Below, piece by piece: positions 52,812 through 60,623 of a DNA stretch of 64,000 bases (position 1 is the first letter of the stretch; each line of letters starts with the position of its first letter). Position numbers and translations under genes: made by a program. The DNA is from Pseudaeromonas sharmana (GTDB lineage Bacteria; Pseudomonadota; Gammaproteobacteria; Enterobacterales; Aeromonadaceae), in contig NZ_JBHSAF010000006.1 in NCBI RefSeq assembly GCF_042649925.1, forward strand, positions 62,001 through 126,000. The letters are read 5' to 3'. A model generated the notes under the pieces. That model had not been told where the DNA came from. It searched no databases and saw nothing but the letters and a program-made list of their open reading frames with translations.

Positions 52812-53350
52812 AATCCTTGACCCACGGCGCCACTTTGACGCTGCTGCTACTGCTTAATCTGCTTGCTGGCGCGCTGGCACTCTGGTCGCACTCCGACGCG
52901 GCACTGGCTTATCGCCTGGCGGGCAAGAGCTGGCTTTACCATCGTCACGCCTATGATCACTCGCCGTTGGCCAGCTTGCTGCTGGCACGACCTGTCAGCC
53001 AATGGGATGAACAGGGGCGACTGCAACTGCTCAGCAACCACGATGCCCAGTTCGATACCGAGCTGCTGCTGGCGGATGGCTCGCACAGCAGCCACCTGCG
53101 CATCACCATTCAAGGCGAATGGCAGATCAGCGACGGCTATCTGGTGCTGCAATCCCATCACTACAGTGCCCTGCCGCTGGATACCATAGCCCGCGGGCTG
53201 CTAGAGAATCAGGGCGATATGCTGCAGCAGCTTTGGCTAGGCAATTTCAATCGCAGCCGCCGTCTGACACTGCTCACCCCTGAGCATTTGTTGTTACAGG
53301 AAGAGAATCGCAGCCTGTGGTTGCTCACCGCAGAACCGAACAGCAGTTAA
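52802..53350 (+). CDS. ToxS-like membrane protein
   Basis: A 182-residue bitopic protein with one N-terminal membrane helix (about 11-28) and a periplasmic domain. Two segments match ToxS of V. cholerae as I recall it: IQGEWQISDGYLVL (compare FGEWDISDNYLLV) at 103-116, and LWLGNFNRSRRLTLLTPEHL (compare QSRRVDIVNERTI) at 144-163. ToxS protects ToxR from proteolysis and forms the bile-sensing pocket with it. The start at 52802 overlaps the end of the upstream sensor gene; a second ATG at 52808 gives an ATGA overlap and is also possible. Function is inferred from family and context. Confidence 0.6.
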   Translation: MPMKSLTHGATLTLLLLLNLLAGALALWSHSDAALAYRLAGKSWLYHRHAYDHSPLASLLLARPVSQWDEQGRLQLLSNHDAQFDTELLLADGSHSSHLRITIQGEWQISDGYLVLQSHHYSALPLDTIARGLLENQGDMLQQLWLGNFNRSRRLTLLTPEHLLLQEENRSLWLLTAEPNSS

Positions 53351-53410
53351 GGTTCGGTTTAACCCTGTTATGTGATCTTGCTATATCTATTCCTCTGTCT
53401 GGAGTCGAAC

Positions 53411-53884
53411 ATGAAATCATCTGTACTGTTTTGCACCCTGTTGGCGAGCCTGGCGGCCCCCCCCCTGTCCGCAGCCAGTAACAAGGACGTGAAGATGTTC
53501 CCCCCCGCGACGGAACAACAACAACGCAACGTCATTCGACTGCCGGCCCTGGATAATGAGCAGGAACGCAAGGTCGAAATTCTGATTAGCAAGCCGCTGG
53601 AAGTAGATTGCAATCGCCAGCGTCTGACGGGCGATCTGGTTGAAGACACCGTCAAGGGATGGGGCTACAGCTACTATACGTTGAGTGAAGTTAAAGGCCC
53701 GGTGAGCACCATGATGGCCTGCCCGAACAACGACAAACACCAGGCGCAAGTACCCGTCTATGGCGAAGGCTTCCTGCTACGCTACAACAGTCGCCTGCCC
53801 GTTGTGCTCTACGCTCCCAAGGATGTCACCATCCAGTACCGCATCTGGCAACCGGGGGAAGTCCTGAACGCCAGTGCAGAATAA
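53411..53884 (+). CDS. eco: Ecotin, periplasmic serine protease inhibitor
   Basis: A 157-residue dimeric inhibitor of trypsin-like proteases, exported to the periplasm. The signal peptide ends near PPLSA. The body has LEVDCNRQRLTGDLVED, the conserved GWGYSYYTL and the reactive-site loop PVSTMMACPN with the Met-Met bond as in E. coli ecotin; two cysteines form the disulfide. ATG 53411 has GGAG seven bases upstream; an earlier in-frame ATG is rejected. It defends the cell against host or predator proteases, or protects it from its own. Confidence 0.95.
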   Translation: MKSSVLFCTLLASLAAPPLSAASNKDVKMFPPATEQQQRNVIRLPALDNEQERKVEILISKPLEVDCNRQRLTGDLVEDTVKGWGYSYYTLSEVKGPVSTMMACPNNDKHQAQVPVYGEGFLLRYNSRLPVVLYAPKDVTIQYRIWQPGEVLNASAE

Positions 53885-53960
53885 CGCCCCAGTCTCGCCA
53901 TGCCCCTTTCTGCGCGTGGCGAGACAGCCCCCTCCCGCTTGCATAACCAGCGTCCATCGT

Positions 53961-55031
53961 TCAGCGGCGAATCAGCAGACGCCGCGCCCCCCAGTCACCA
54001 GGCTCTGCGGCGAAACGACCGGCCAGCGGCTGATGACAGACAGGACAGGCACCCGCCTGCAACTGCCACCCCGTCAATCGATAGCCATCGCGCGAGATCA
54101 GCCGGTGTCCGCAGGCCGCGCAGCAGGTGCCTTCGCCTTCCAGATCCGATCGGTTGCCAATATAGACGTGTTGCAATCCACACTGCCGGGCTAACTGCCG
54201 AGCGTTAACCAGCGTGGCCAACGGGGTCGCCGGCCGATCCAGCAAATGATAGTCCGGGTGGAATGCGGTGAAGTGCAACGGCACCTCGGACCCCAGCTCG
54301 CTCCCGATCCATTCACACATAGCCCTGAGCTGCTGCTCATCATCATTCAGCCCCGGGATCAGCAGGGTCGTGATCTCCAACCAGGTGTCGGTTTCATGAT
54401 ACAGGTAACGCAACGTCTCCAGCACCGGCGCCAACTGGCCACCACAGAGTTGATGATAGAACGCGTCAGTGAAGCCCTTGAGATCAACATTGGCCGCATC
54501 CATGTCGGCAAACAACTCAGTCGCAGGTTCGGGATTGATATAGCCGGCAGTCACCGCCACAGTCGCAATCGCCCTGGCGTGGCAGGCCTGCGCTACCGCG
54601 CTGGCATATTCAAGATAAATCACCGGGTCGTTATAGGTGAAGGCCACACTCCGGCAACCATAACGCAGCGCCAGCTGTGCCAGCTCGTCCGGCGTCACCG
54701 CCACGGACAGGGTATGCGCCTGGCGAGACTTGCTGATCTGCCAATTTTGGCAAAATTTACAGGTTAAATTGCAGCCCGCCGTGCCGAATGAGAGTACCGA
54801 CGAGCCCGGATAAAAGTGAAACAGCGGTTTTTTCTCGATCGGATCGATACACAGACCACTGGTGCGCCCATACGCAGCCAACACCATCCGGCCACCCAAC
54901 GCCTGGCGTACATAGCAGACGCCGCGTTTCCCGTCACGCAGGTGGCAATAGCGGGGGCACAGGGTACACTCCACTCGCCCGTCCGCCAGTTGCCGAGCAT
55001 AACGACTCTCACAGATTGCAGCTGTTGTCAT
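53961..55031 (-). CDS. amrS: AmmeMemoRadiSam system radical SAM enzyme
   Basis: A 356-residue radical SAM protein related to pyruvate formate-lyase activating enzymes. The iron-sulfur motif CNLTCKFCQNW (C-x3-C-x2-C) binds the cluster that cleaves SAM. Extra cysteines occur at the N-terminus (CTLCPRYCHLRDGKRGVC) and in a C-terminal zinc-ribbon-like part (CCAACGHR, then ACPVCHQPL). ATG 55031 has AGGAGGT upstream; a longer in-frame opening uses GTG. The gene is divergent from the Memo-like gene, which is followed by the AMMECR1-like gene. The trio has no proven biochemical function that I know of. Confidence 0.9.
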   Translation of the reverse strand: MTTAAICESRYARQLADGRVECTLCPRYCHLRDGKRGVCYVRQALGGRMVLAAYGRTSGLCIDPIEKKPLFHFYPGSSVLSFGTAGCNLTCKFCQNWQISKSRQAHTLSVAVTPDELAQLALRYGCRSVAFTYNDPVIYLEYASAVAQACHARAIATVAVTAGYINPEPATELFADMDAANVDLKGFTDAFYHQLCGGQLAPVLETLRYLYHETDTWLEITTLLIPGLNDDEQQLRAMCEWIGSELGSEVPLHFTAFHPDYHLLDRPATPLATLVNARQLARQCGLQHVYIGNRSDLEGEGTCCAACGHRLISRDGYRLTGWQLQAGACPVCHQPLAGRFAAEPGDWGARRLLIRR

Positions 55032-55118
55032 CGCCAACCTCCTGAACACTCTATAATTCTAGAGCACGCAGACCATGAGCCTATGAGCGGCGATGACCGA
55101 CTCACCACGGGAGCCCGC

Positions 55119-55904
55119 ATGACGCAGACTCGCGCCCCTGCAGTGGCGGGGCAATTCTATCCAGGCGATGCCGAGACCTTGAGTCATTGGCTACAGCAAC
55201 ACATGCAGCATCCGGCACTGGAGTTTACCCCGCCACGCATGCTGATCCTGCCGCATGCGGGTTATATCTATTCCGGCGATCTCGCCGCGTTGGGGGTCTG
55301 CCAGCTTGATGCCAGCCTGCACAAACGCATCATAGTGCTTTGTCCGGCACACCGGATGTCGTTTGCGGGGATCGCCCTGCCATCAGAGGCATGCCAGGGC
55401 TTTGCAACGCCTCTTGGCGACATACCGCTGGATCCGCTTCTGCTGTCGGCCCTCGCCGGGAAACCCGAGGTCCATCGCCACGATCATCCCCATCAGCAAG
55501 AACATGCCATCGAAGTCCTGTTACCCATGCTGCAGCACCGGTTGCAGCACTTCACGCTGCTGCCAATCGTCGTCGGCAACATAGCCCCCAAGCGACTGAA
55601 GATGTTGTTGAACCCTCTGCTACAACAGCGCTCGACCCTGTTGATCGTCAGCAGCGATCTCAGTCATTACCTCAGTTATCAGGAAGCCAAGGCGCAGGAC
55701 ACGGTGACCCTGTCACAAATCATGGCACTGGAGGCAACACTGCAACCAGAACAGGCCTGTGGCAGCACCGCCTTGAATGCCGCGCTGCTGCTGGCGGCGC
55801 GACAGGGTTGGCGGCCACGGCTGTTAGGGCAGTACAATTCGGGGGATATGAATGGCGACAAAATTCGGGTAGTCGGTTATGCCAGCCTCGCCTTCTACGC
55901 TTGA
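55119..55904 (+). CDS. amrB: AmmeMemoRadiSam system protein B (Memo-like)
   Basis: A 261-residue member of the Memo family, distantly related to extradiol dioxygenases. The typical start is APAVAGQFYPGD, and the metal-binding or active-site histidines are in LPHAGYIYSGDLAALG, DHPHQQEHAIEVLLPML and SSDLSHYLSYQEA. Cys in EQACGSTALNAALLLA is the usual conserved cysteine. ATG 55119 has GGGAG six bases upstream. It overlaps the AMMECR1-like gene by 26 bases, and the radical SAM gene is divergent, with a 69-base shared upstream region from ATG to ATG excluded of other genes. Confidence 0.9.
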   Translation: MTQTRAPAVAGQFYPGDAETLSHWLQQHMQHPALEFTPPRMLILPHAGYIYSGDLAALGVCQLDASLHKRIIVLCPAHRMSFAGIALPSEACQGFATPLGDIPLDPLLLSALAGKPEVHRHDHPHQQEHAIEVLLPMLQHRLQHFTLLPIVVGNIAPKRLKMLLNPLLQQRSTLLIVSSDLSHYLSYQEAKAQDTVTLSQIMALEATLQPEQACGSTALNAALLLAARQGWRPRLLGQYNSGDMNGDKIRVVGYASLAFYA

Positions 55905-56493
55905 TATCCAGGCCCTGAGTGACGACGTCCGGCAAACACTGCTGCGGCTGGCCCGCCAGGCGATTGCCAGCCATTGGCAACCCCAGTTGCAGGCACAGCT
56001 CGACGCGCTGGTCCACGACATCCCCGGAGGCGAGCAACCGCTCGCCTGCTTTGTCACCCTGCACCTGCATGGCGAACTGCGCGGTTGTATCGGCTGCCTT
56101 GAGCCGACTGGCCCGTTGGCCAGCAGTCTGATCCGCTACGCCCGTGCTGCCGCATTCGAGGATCCGCGCTTCCCACCCCTGAGACAAAGCGAATTACCAC
56201 AGTGCACGTTGAGCCTGTCGTTACTCGGCCCGCTCGCCCCGCTGCCGGCCGGCTCGCGCCAGGAATTGACCGCGGCCTTGACGCCTGGGGTGGACGGTCT
56301 GTGGTTGATAAGCCCCGGCCATAAGGCCACCTTCTTGCCGGCGGTCTGGCATGAGCTTCCCGGCCGCCCGGAGTTCATCAACCAGCTGTTGCGCAAAGGC
56401 GGCTGGCCAGCAGGCACCTGGCCTGAAAAGCTGCAGGCCTGGCGCTATTCAGCCACCGAGGTGAGTGAACAGCCCTCCCGCCTGCAGCCTTGA
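55879..56493 (+). CDS. amrA: AmmeMemoRadiSam system protein A (AMMECR1-like)
   Basis: A 204-residue AMMECR1-domain protein. The signature LRGCIGCLEPTGPLASSLIR is complete, followed by AAFEDPRFPPL and a C-terminal segment with GRPEFINQLLRKGGWPAGTW, the typical arrangement of the domain. Its start lies inside the end of the Memo-like gene (26-base overlap), which suggests translational coupling. The function is unknown in bacteria. A Ser/Pro-rich C-terminal tail is non-conserved. Confidence 0.9.
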   Translation: MPASPSTLDIQALSDDVRQTLLRLARQAIASHWQPQLQAQLDALVHDIPGGEQPLACFVTLHLHGELRGCIGCLEPTGPLASSLIRYARAAAFEDPRFPPLRQSELPQCTLSLSLLGPLAPLPAGSRQELTAALTPGVDGLWLISPGHKATFLPAVWHELPGRPEFINQLLRKGGWPAGTWPEKLQAWRYSATEVSEQPSRLQP

Positions 56494-56601
56494 TGCAAGC
56501 CAGCCCCGGCCTGCCCGACACGGTTTCGGAAAAAACGATATTTGGCCGATTATTTAACTGACAGTTAGGTTCAGACCGTTATACTCGGAGCCAGGATCGG
56601 A

Positions 56602-56718
56602 GCGGTTCTGCTGCCATTTCAGTGCAGAAGGGATCGCAAACCCCGGTTTGCTCTACAGGCCGTCGCCTGTGCTTTCGCCACCGAACCGATGCGAATCGGC
56701 TACCTGACGAGGTGACGC
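56602..56718 (+). promoter_or_regulatory. Hairpin-rich 5' leader of the YbaL-type antiporter gene
   Basis: Four consecutive inverted repeats lie just before the ATG at 56719: TTCTGC/GCAGAA (56606-56629), GCAAAC/GTTTGC (56636-56651), ACAGGC/GCCTGT (56655-56670) and CCGAT/ATCGG (56686-56699). The last has a GNRA-type loop, GCGA. GAGGTG, the ribosome-binding site, follows at once. I do not recognise a known riboswitch. The structures are read from sequence; a regulatory role is inferred. Confidence 0.5.
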
Positions 56719-58395
56719 ATGGAACACTCTCTCCCCTTGATTACCACCCTGGTGGGTTCACTGCTGATGGCGTTTGTCTTCGGCATGCTCGCTCACCGCT
56801 TGAAACTCTCTCCCATGGTCGGCTACCTGCTGGCCGGTGTCCTGGTCGGCCCCTTTACGCCTGGCTATGTTGCCGATGCCGATATCGCGCCGGAGCTGGC
56901 TGAACTGGGCGTCATACTGCTGATGTTTGGTGTTGGCCTGCACTTCTCGCTGCGCGACCTGATGGCCGTCAAACGCATCGCCGTACCCGGCGCCATAGTC
57001 CAGATCGCCATCGCGACCCTGCTCGGCGCCCTGCTGGCGACACTCCTGGGCTGGTCTCCCCTGGCGGCAACCCTGTTCGGTCTCTCACTCTCTGTCGCCA
57101 GCACCGTCGTGCTGCTGCGGGCACTCGAGGCCCGTAACATGGTTGACAGTCCGGAGGGCAAGATCGCCGTTGGCTGGTTGATCGTCGAAGATCTGGTGAT
57201 GGTTCTGGCACTGGTATTGCTGCCACTGCTGGCTAATTTGTCCAGTGAGGATGGTCAAGGCGCCAGTTGGGGGCACTTGCTCAGCGAAGTGGCTTGGACC
57301 CTCGGCAAGGTCGCCACCTTTATCACCCTGATGGTGGTCTTCGGCCGCCGCTTCATTCCATGGCTGCTGGCACGCAGTGCCGCCACCGGCTCGCGCGAAT
57401 TGTTCACCCTGGCCGTACTGGCGATCGCCCTCGGTATCGCCTTCGGTGCCGTCGAACTGTTTGATGTCTCGTTTGCACTGGGCGCCTTCTTTGCAGGCAT
57501 AGTGCTCAACGGCTCCGAACTCAGTCACAAGGCCGCCAATGACTCGCTGCCGCTGCGGGACGCGTTCGCGGTGCTGTTTTTTGTCTCGGTCGGCATGCTG
57601 TTCAACCCGGCGATCCTGCTGACGGCACCACTGGCGGTGCTGGCCAGCGTCATCATCATACTGTTTGGCAAGTCGCTGGCAGCCTACGGCATTGTGCGGT
57701 TGTTCGGGCATGATCGCCATACTGCATTGACCATCTCGGCCAGCCTGGCACAGATCGGCGAATTCTCGTTCATTCTGCTGGGGCTCGGCATCACCCTCGG
57801 CCTGCTGCCCAACGAAGCCCGGGACATAGTGTTGGCGGGGGCGATCCTGTCAATTCTGGTTAACCCGTTCCTGTTCAATCTGATCGACCGCCTCGAGGCG
57901 GCCAAGCGCATCAGCGAAGAGGGCGACACACCACCACGTCAGAGTGTGCCCGCCGATAAAGTGGTATTGGTAGGGGGCGGCCGCATCGGCAGCCGCATCG
58001 CCGAACAACTGCGTTCGGCTCGCGTACCGCTGGTGATTGTCGAAAGCGATCCGGGACAGACCGAGCGTCTGCGCGAACAGGGATTCGAGGTGATGCATGG
58101 CAACGCTGTGTTGCCAGACACCCTGAGTGCAGCCGGCATCGAGGAGGCCTGTGTGCTGATCGTCGCCATTCCGAACAGCTTCGAGGCCGGCGAGATCATT
58201 GCCCACCAGCGCATGCTGGCGCCTGAGCGTACCATCCTCGCCTGTGCCTACTTTGGTGACGAGGTGGAATGGCTCCTCAAGCAAGGCGCGACATCGGTGG
58301 TCAATGGTGCCGATGAAGTAGCCAACCGCCTCGTCAGCCAGCTCCCCGACCACAGGCGTGGCCAGCCGGCAACATCCCCTGGCGCAACACATTGA
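56719..58395 (+). CDS. ybaL: YbaL/KefB-type cation:proton antiporter
   Basis: A 558-residue CPA2-family antiporter. About twelve membrane helices cover residues 5-390, with the conserved LKLSPMVGYLLAGVLVGPFT and GWLIVEDLVMVLALVLLPLL; then a TrkA-N (RCK) NAD-binding domain starts near 415 with VVLVGGGRIGSRIAEQLRSA, and residues such as VIVESDPGQTERLREQGFEV bind the nucleotide. Related KefB/KefC proteins export potassium or sodium in exchange for protons and respond to nucleotides or glutathione adducts. The ion here is not known. A hairpin-rich leader precedes it, and tRNA-Phe follows. Confidence 0.9.
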   Translation: MEHSLPLITTLVGSLLMAFVFGMLAHRLKLSPMVGYLLAGVLVGPFTPGYVADADIAPELAELGVILLMFGVGLHFSLRDLMAVKRIAVPGAIVQIAIATLLGALLATLLGWSPLAATLFGLSLSVASTVVLLRALEARNMVDSPEGKIAVGWLIVEDLVMVLALVLLPLLANLSSEDGQGASWGHLLSEVAWTLGKVATFITLMVVFGRRFIPWLLARSAATGSRELFTLAVLAIALGIAFGAVELFDVSFALGAFFAGIVLNGSELSHKAANDSLPLRDAFAVLFFVSVGMLFNPAILLTAPLAVLASVIIILFGKSLAAYGIVRLFGHDRHTALTISASLAQIGEFSFILLGLGITLGLLPNEARDIVLAGAILSILVNPFLFNLIDRLEAAKRISEEGDTPPRQSVPADKVVLVGGGRIGSRIAEQLRSARVPLVIVESDPGQTERLREQGFEVMHGNAVLPDTLSAAGIEEACVLIVAIPNSFEAGEIIAHQRMLAPERTILACAYFGDEVEWLLKQGATSVVNGADEVANRLVSQLPDHRRGQPATSPGATH

Positions 58396-58407
58396 TGCAG
58401 ATTGACG

Positions 58408-58436
58408 TTGACAAGTGACGCGCCGACAGGTCTAAT
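58408..58436 (+). promoter_or_regulatory. Sigma-70 promoter of tRNA-Phe
   Basis: TTGACA (58408-58413) and TCTAAT (58431-58436) are separated by 17 bases, followed by the GC-rich discriminator GCGCG ten bases before the mature tRNA 5' end. This resembles stringently controlled stable-RNA promoters. Confidence 0.8.
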
Positions 58437-58446
58437 GCGCGTCCTT

Positions 58447-58522
58447 GCCCGGATAGCTCAGTCGGTAGAGCAGCGGATTGAAAATCCGCGTGTCCTTGGT
58501 TCGATTCCGAGTCCGGGCACCA
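58447..58522 (+). tRNA. tRNA-Phe (anticodon GAA)
   Basis: A 76-base tRNA with encoded CCA. GCCCGGA pairs with TCCGGGC, the anticodon stem-loop GGATTGAAAATCC contains GAA, and the T-arm is intact. It follows ybaL by about 51 bases and is followed by a terminator and a decayed partial copy. Confidence 0.97.
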
Positions 58523-58530
58523 TACAGCAC

Positions 58531-58559
58531 AAGGCCTTGCAGCAATGCAGGGCCTTTTT
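58531..58559 (+). terminator. tRNA-Phe terminator
   Basis: AAGGCC/GGCCTT closes a hairpin with inner GCA/TGC pairing, followed by TTTTTG. It lies eight bases after the tRNA 3' end. Confidence 0.8.
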
Positions 58560-58562
58560 GCT

Positions 58563-58625
58563 ATGCGCGTCTGGTCGAAATCTGGCACCTTCCGGTCGGC
58601 CTAGAGCACCGGACTGAAAATCCGT
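58563..58625 (+). pseudogene. Decayed partial copy of tRNA-Phe
   Basis: ATGCGCGTC at 58563-58571 repeats the discriminator region of the tRNA-Phe gene (58435-58443). Further on, GTCGGCCTAGAGCACCGGAC and TGAAAATCCG (58595-58624) match the D-loop to anticodon stem of the intact gene with small changes. The acceptor and T-arm are absent, so no tRNA can form. It is a truncated duplicate or a trace of an insertion event at the tRNA. Confidence 0.65.
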
Positions 58626-59006
58626 ATTCATCAATTCAGATCATGATAAAAGAAAATGAATTTCAGCACTTCTGCGCCCTTCCAGCCAAACTCCGTGATT
58701 TTTGAATATGGGCAATGGCCGCCAACAGAATAGATCGGGAATGGGATCTCTTCATCGGCCTCTCCGTTATGCACTTAAACATATTGCGTTACCACGACGC
58801 CTATCCGCCTACGATTCTCCCTTCGCTCAAGCACTCACTATTAGCCTACCTATCCAGTTGGCTATCATCTGTTTCTGGCCCAAATCTTGAAATGCGCCTT
58901 GTAGCCGGATCTATATAACGCCACTTGTTGCAACAATCGCTACTTGTAGACAGATCCAGGTCATGACCCCAACAATTTTGTTCTATTTGGTACAAGGAGA
59001 GTTCCC
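58626..59006 (+). other. AT-rich stretch with no convincing gene
   Basis: About 380 bases between the tRNA-Phe remnant and modA. Two short open frames (about 60-67 codons near 58702-58918) have no recognisable domain or good ribosome-binding site and are not called. The last part should hold the modA promoter. An ATATAACG half-site for a ModE-like repressor lies at 58913-58920, with a degenerate partner CCTTGTAG eight bases upstream (58897-58904). Confidence 0.5.
58897..58920 (+). promoter_or_regulatory. Possible ModE-type operator upstream of modA
   Basis: The right half ATATAACG is a full match to the half-site of E. coli ModE operators, and the left half CCTTGTAG matches CGTTATAT at five of eight positions, with the same eight-base separation as the E. 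coli modA operator. It lies about 86 bases before the modA ATG. The imperfect left half makes this tentative. Confidence 0.35.
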
Positions 59007-59783
59007 ATGTCTATTGCTCGTCGTCTTGCTTTACTCTTGTGCTTTGCTGTTGTGTCTATATCTTCTGCAAGCGCTGGAACACTTACGGTCGCCGCTGCGG
59101 CTGATATGAAGTTTGCCATGGCAGAGATTGCTGCCGCTTTTAATCAGTGTCATCCCGGCGACAAGGTTGAAGTCGTTTTTGGTTCGTCAGGTAAGTCCTT
59201 TACCCAGATCCAACAGGGCGCTCCCTACGATATGTTTTTCTCTGCCGATATTAAGTTCCCCAAGGAGCTGATTGCCAAGGGGTTTGCTCAACCAGAGCCC
59301 ATACCATACGCAGTAGGTCGTTTGGTGTTATGGAGTACCGATCCCAAGGTCAAGACGATGACCATGCAGGATCTGCTGGCGTCTGACATCAAAAAAATTG
59401 CCATTGCCAATCCGAAGCATGCGCCCTATGGCAAACGTGCAGAAGAGGCGCTGAAGGCATCGGGCGTCTGGGACAAGATGGAGAGCAAACTGGTACTGGG
59501 TGAAGACATAGTCCAAACCGCTCAGTTCGTGCAGACCGGCAATGCCCAAGTGGGGCTACTGGCGCTTTCTCTGGCCATGAGCCCGAAGATGAGCCAGTTG
59601 GGTTTTTACCAGTTGCTTCCTGATTCGCTGCATGAACCATTGAATCAAGCGTTTGTGATTACCAACCATGGCAAAGACAATCCCCTTGCCAAAACCTTCG
59701 CGGATTATATGCAGAGCCCCGCCAGTCGGACCACCATGGTGCGATATGGCTTTGTACTACCCGGCGAGCAGTTGGCTAAATAA
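59007..59783 (+). CDS. modA: Molybdate-binding periplasmic protein ModA
   Basis: A 258-residue solute-binding protein of the molybdate ABC transporter. The signal peptide ends after SSASA, and the mature start GTLTVAAAADMKFAMAEIAA, then VVFGSSGKSFTQIQQGAPYD, and the oxyanion-binding residues around GSSGK are typical. Later AIANPKHAPYGKRAEEALKA is also family-like. An AAGGAGA site precedes ATG 59007. It heads a modA-(TauE/SafE)-modB-modC operon. It may bind molybdate or tungstate; sequence cannot separate the two. Confidence 0.95.
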   Translation: MSIARRLALLLCFAVVSISSASAGTLTVAAAADMKFAMAEIAAAFNQCHPGDKVEVVFGSSGKSFTQIQQGAPYDMFFSADIKFPKELIAKGFAQPEPIPYAVGRLVLWSTDPKVKTMTMQDLLASDIKKIAIANPKHAPYGKRAEEALKASGVWDKMESKLVLGEDIVQTAQFVQTGNAQVGLLALSLAMSPKMSQLGFYQLLPDSLHEPLNQAFVITNHGKDNPLAKTFADYMQSPASRTTMVRYGFVLPGEQLAK

Positions 59784-59792
59784 GGAGACGCT

Positions 59793-60605
59793 ATGGCATG
59801 GCGTATGATCCGGCACCGCAACAGCGGTGCCTTCTTCAGTAGTTCTTTGATCGGTTCTCTAGGCGGCCTGATTGGCCTTGGTGGTGCAGAATTTCGTTTG
59901 CCGGTGCTGGTTGGGGCGTTTGGTGTCCCGACGCTGGAAGCGGTGATCCTGAATAAGGCCATCAGTCTGGTGGTGGTCAGCAGTGCCATGCTGTTTCGTA
60001 GTCATGCTATCCAGTTTTCCACACTGTGGTCAGCGTCTGCTGTGGTCTTCAACTTGCTTGCTGGCAGCCTGATCGGTGCTTGGTGGGCAGCAGGTTATAT
60101 GCAGCGCCTCTCGGCTCGATGGCTGAACCGGATCATCTTGCTGCTACTCCTGACTTTGGCGGTGTTGATGTTGAGTGAAGCCTTTTTCCCCCTTAGGACC
60201 GTGGGGCAACCCCTGCTGGATAACCCTTGGCTACTCCGGTTAGCAGGTGTGGTTGCGGGGTTGGGGATTGGTGCTGTTGCCGCCGTTTTGGGGGTGGCGG
60301 GAGGCGAGTTGCTGATCCCGACCGGAGTTCTCTTATTCGGGCTGGATATCAAGCTGGCGGGTAGTGTTTCGCTGGCGGTCAGTCTGCCGACCATGATCGT
60401 TGGCTTCTTGCGTTATCGCCAAGCCAGCGCCTTTACCGTTCTGAGTCAAGAGCGTGGCTTGTTGTGGGCCATGGTAGTGGGTTCGATAGCAGGTAGTGCA
60501 TTGGGGTCGCAGATATTGGGGATAGTTCCAGCCCATGCACTGATGATTGGCCTAGGCGGCATCCTGCTGCTCTCGGCGTACAAAGTTTTCAGCCATGCCC
60601 ATTAG
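59793..60605 (+). CDS. TauE/SafE-family permease inside the mod operon
   Basis: A 270-residue, eight-helix membrane protein with two inverted TauE/SafE repeats: LGGLIGLGGAEFRLPVLVGA near residue 23 and AAVLGVAGGELLIPTGVLLF near residue 166. The family exports sulfite, sulfoacetate or other organosulfonates, or acts as anion permease. An AAGGAG site lies six bases before ATG 59793, nine bases after modA. Its place between modA and modB suggests an oxyanion-related role, for example handling a competing anion, but this is inference. Confidence 0.85.
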   Translation: MAWRMIRHRNSGAFFSSSLIGSLGGLIGLGGAEFRLPVLVGAFGVPTLEAVILNKAISLVVVSSAMLFRSHAIQFSTLWSASAVVFNLLAGSLIGAWWAAGYMQRLSARWLNRIILLLLLTLAVLMLSEAFFPLRTVGQPLLDNPWLLRLAGVVAGLGIGAVAAVLGVAGGELLIPTGVLLFGLDIKLAGSVSLAVSLPTMIVGFLRYRQASAFTVLSQERGLLWAMVVGSIAGSALGSQILGIVPAHALMIGLGGILLLSAYKVFSHAH

Positions 60606-60623
60606 TTCACGCGAGGGATCCTT

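Noticed and set aside
58702..58918. Short open frames of 60-67 codons between tRNA-Phe and modA
   Set aside because: There is no recognisable domain, no good ribosome-binding site and no partner gene; kept only as part of the gene-poor stretch.
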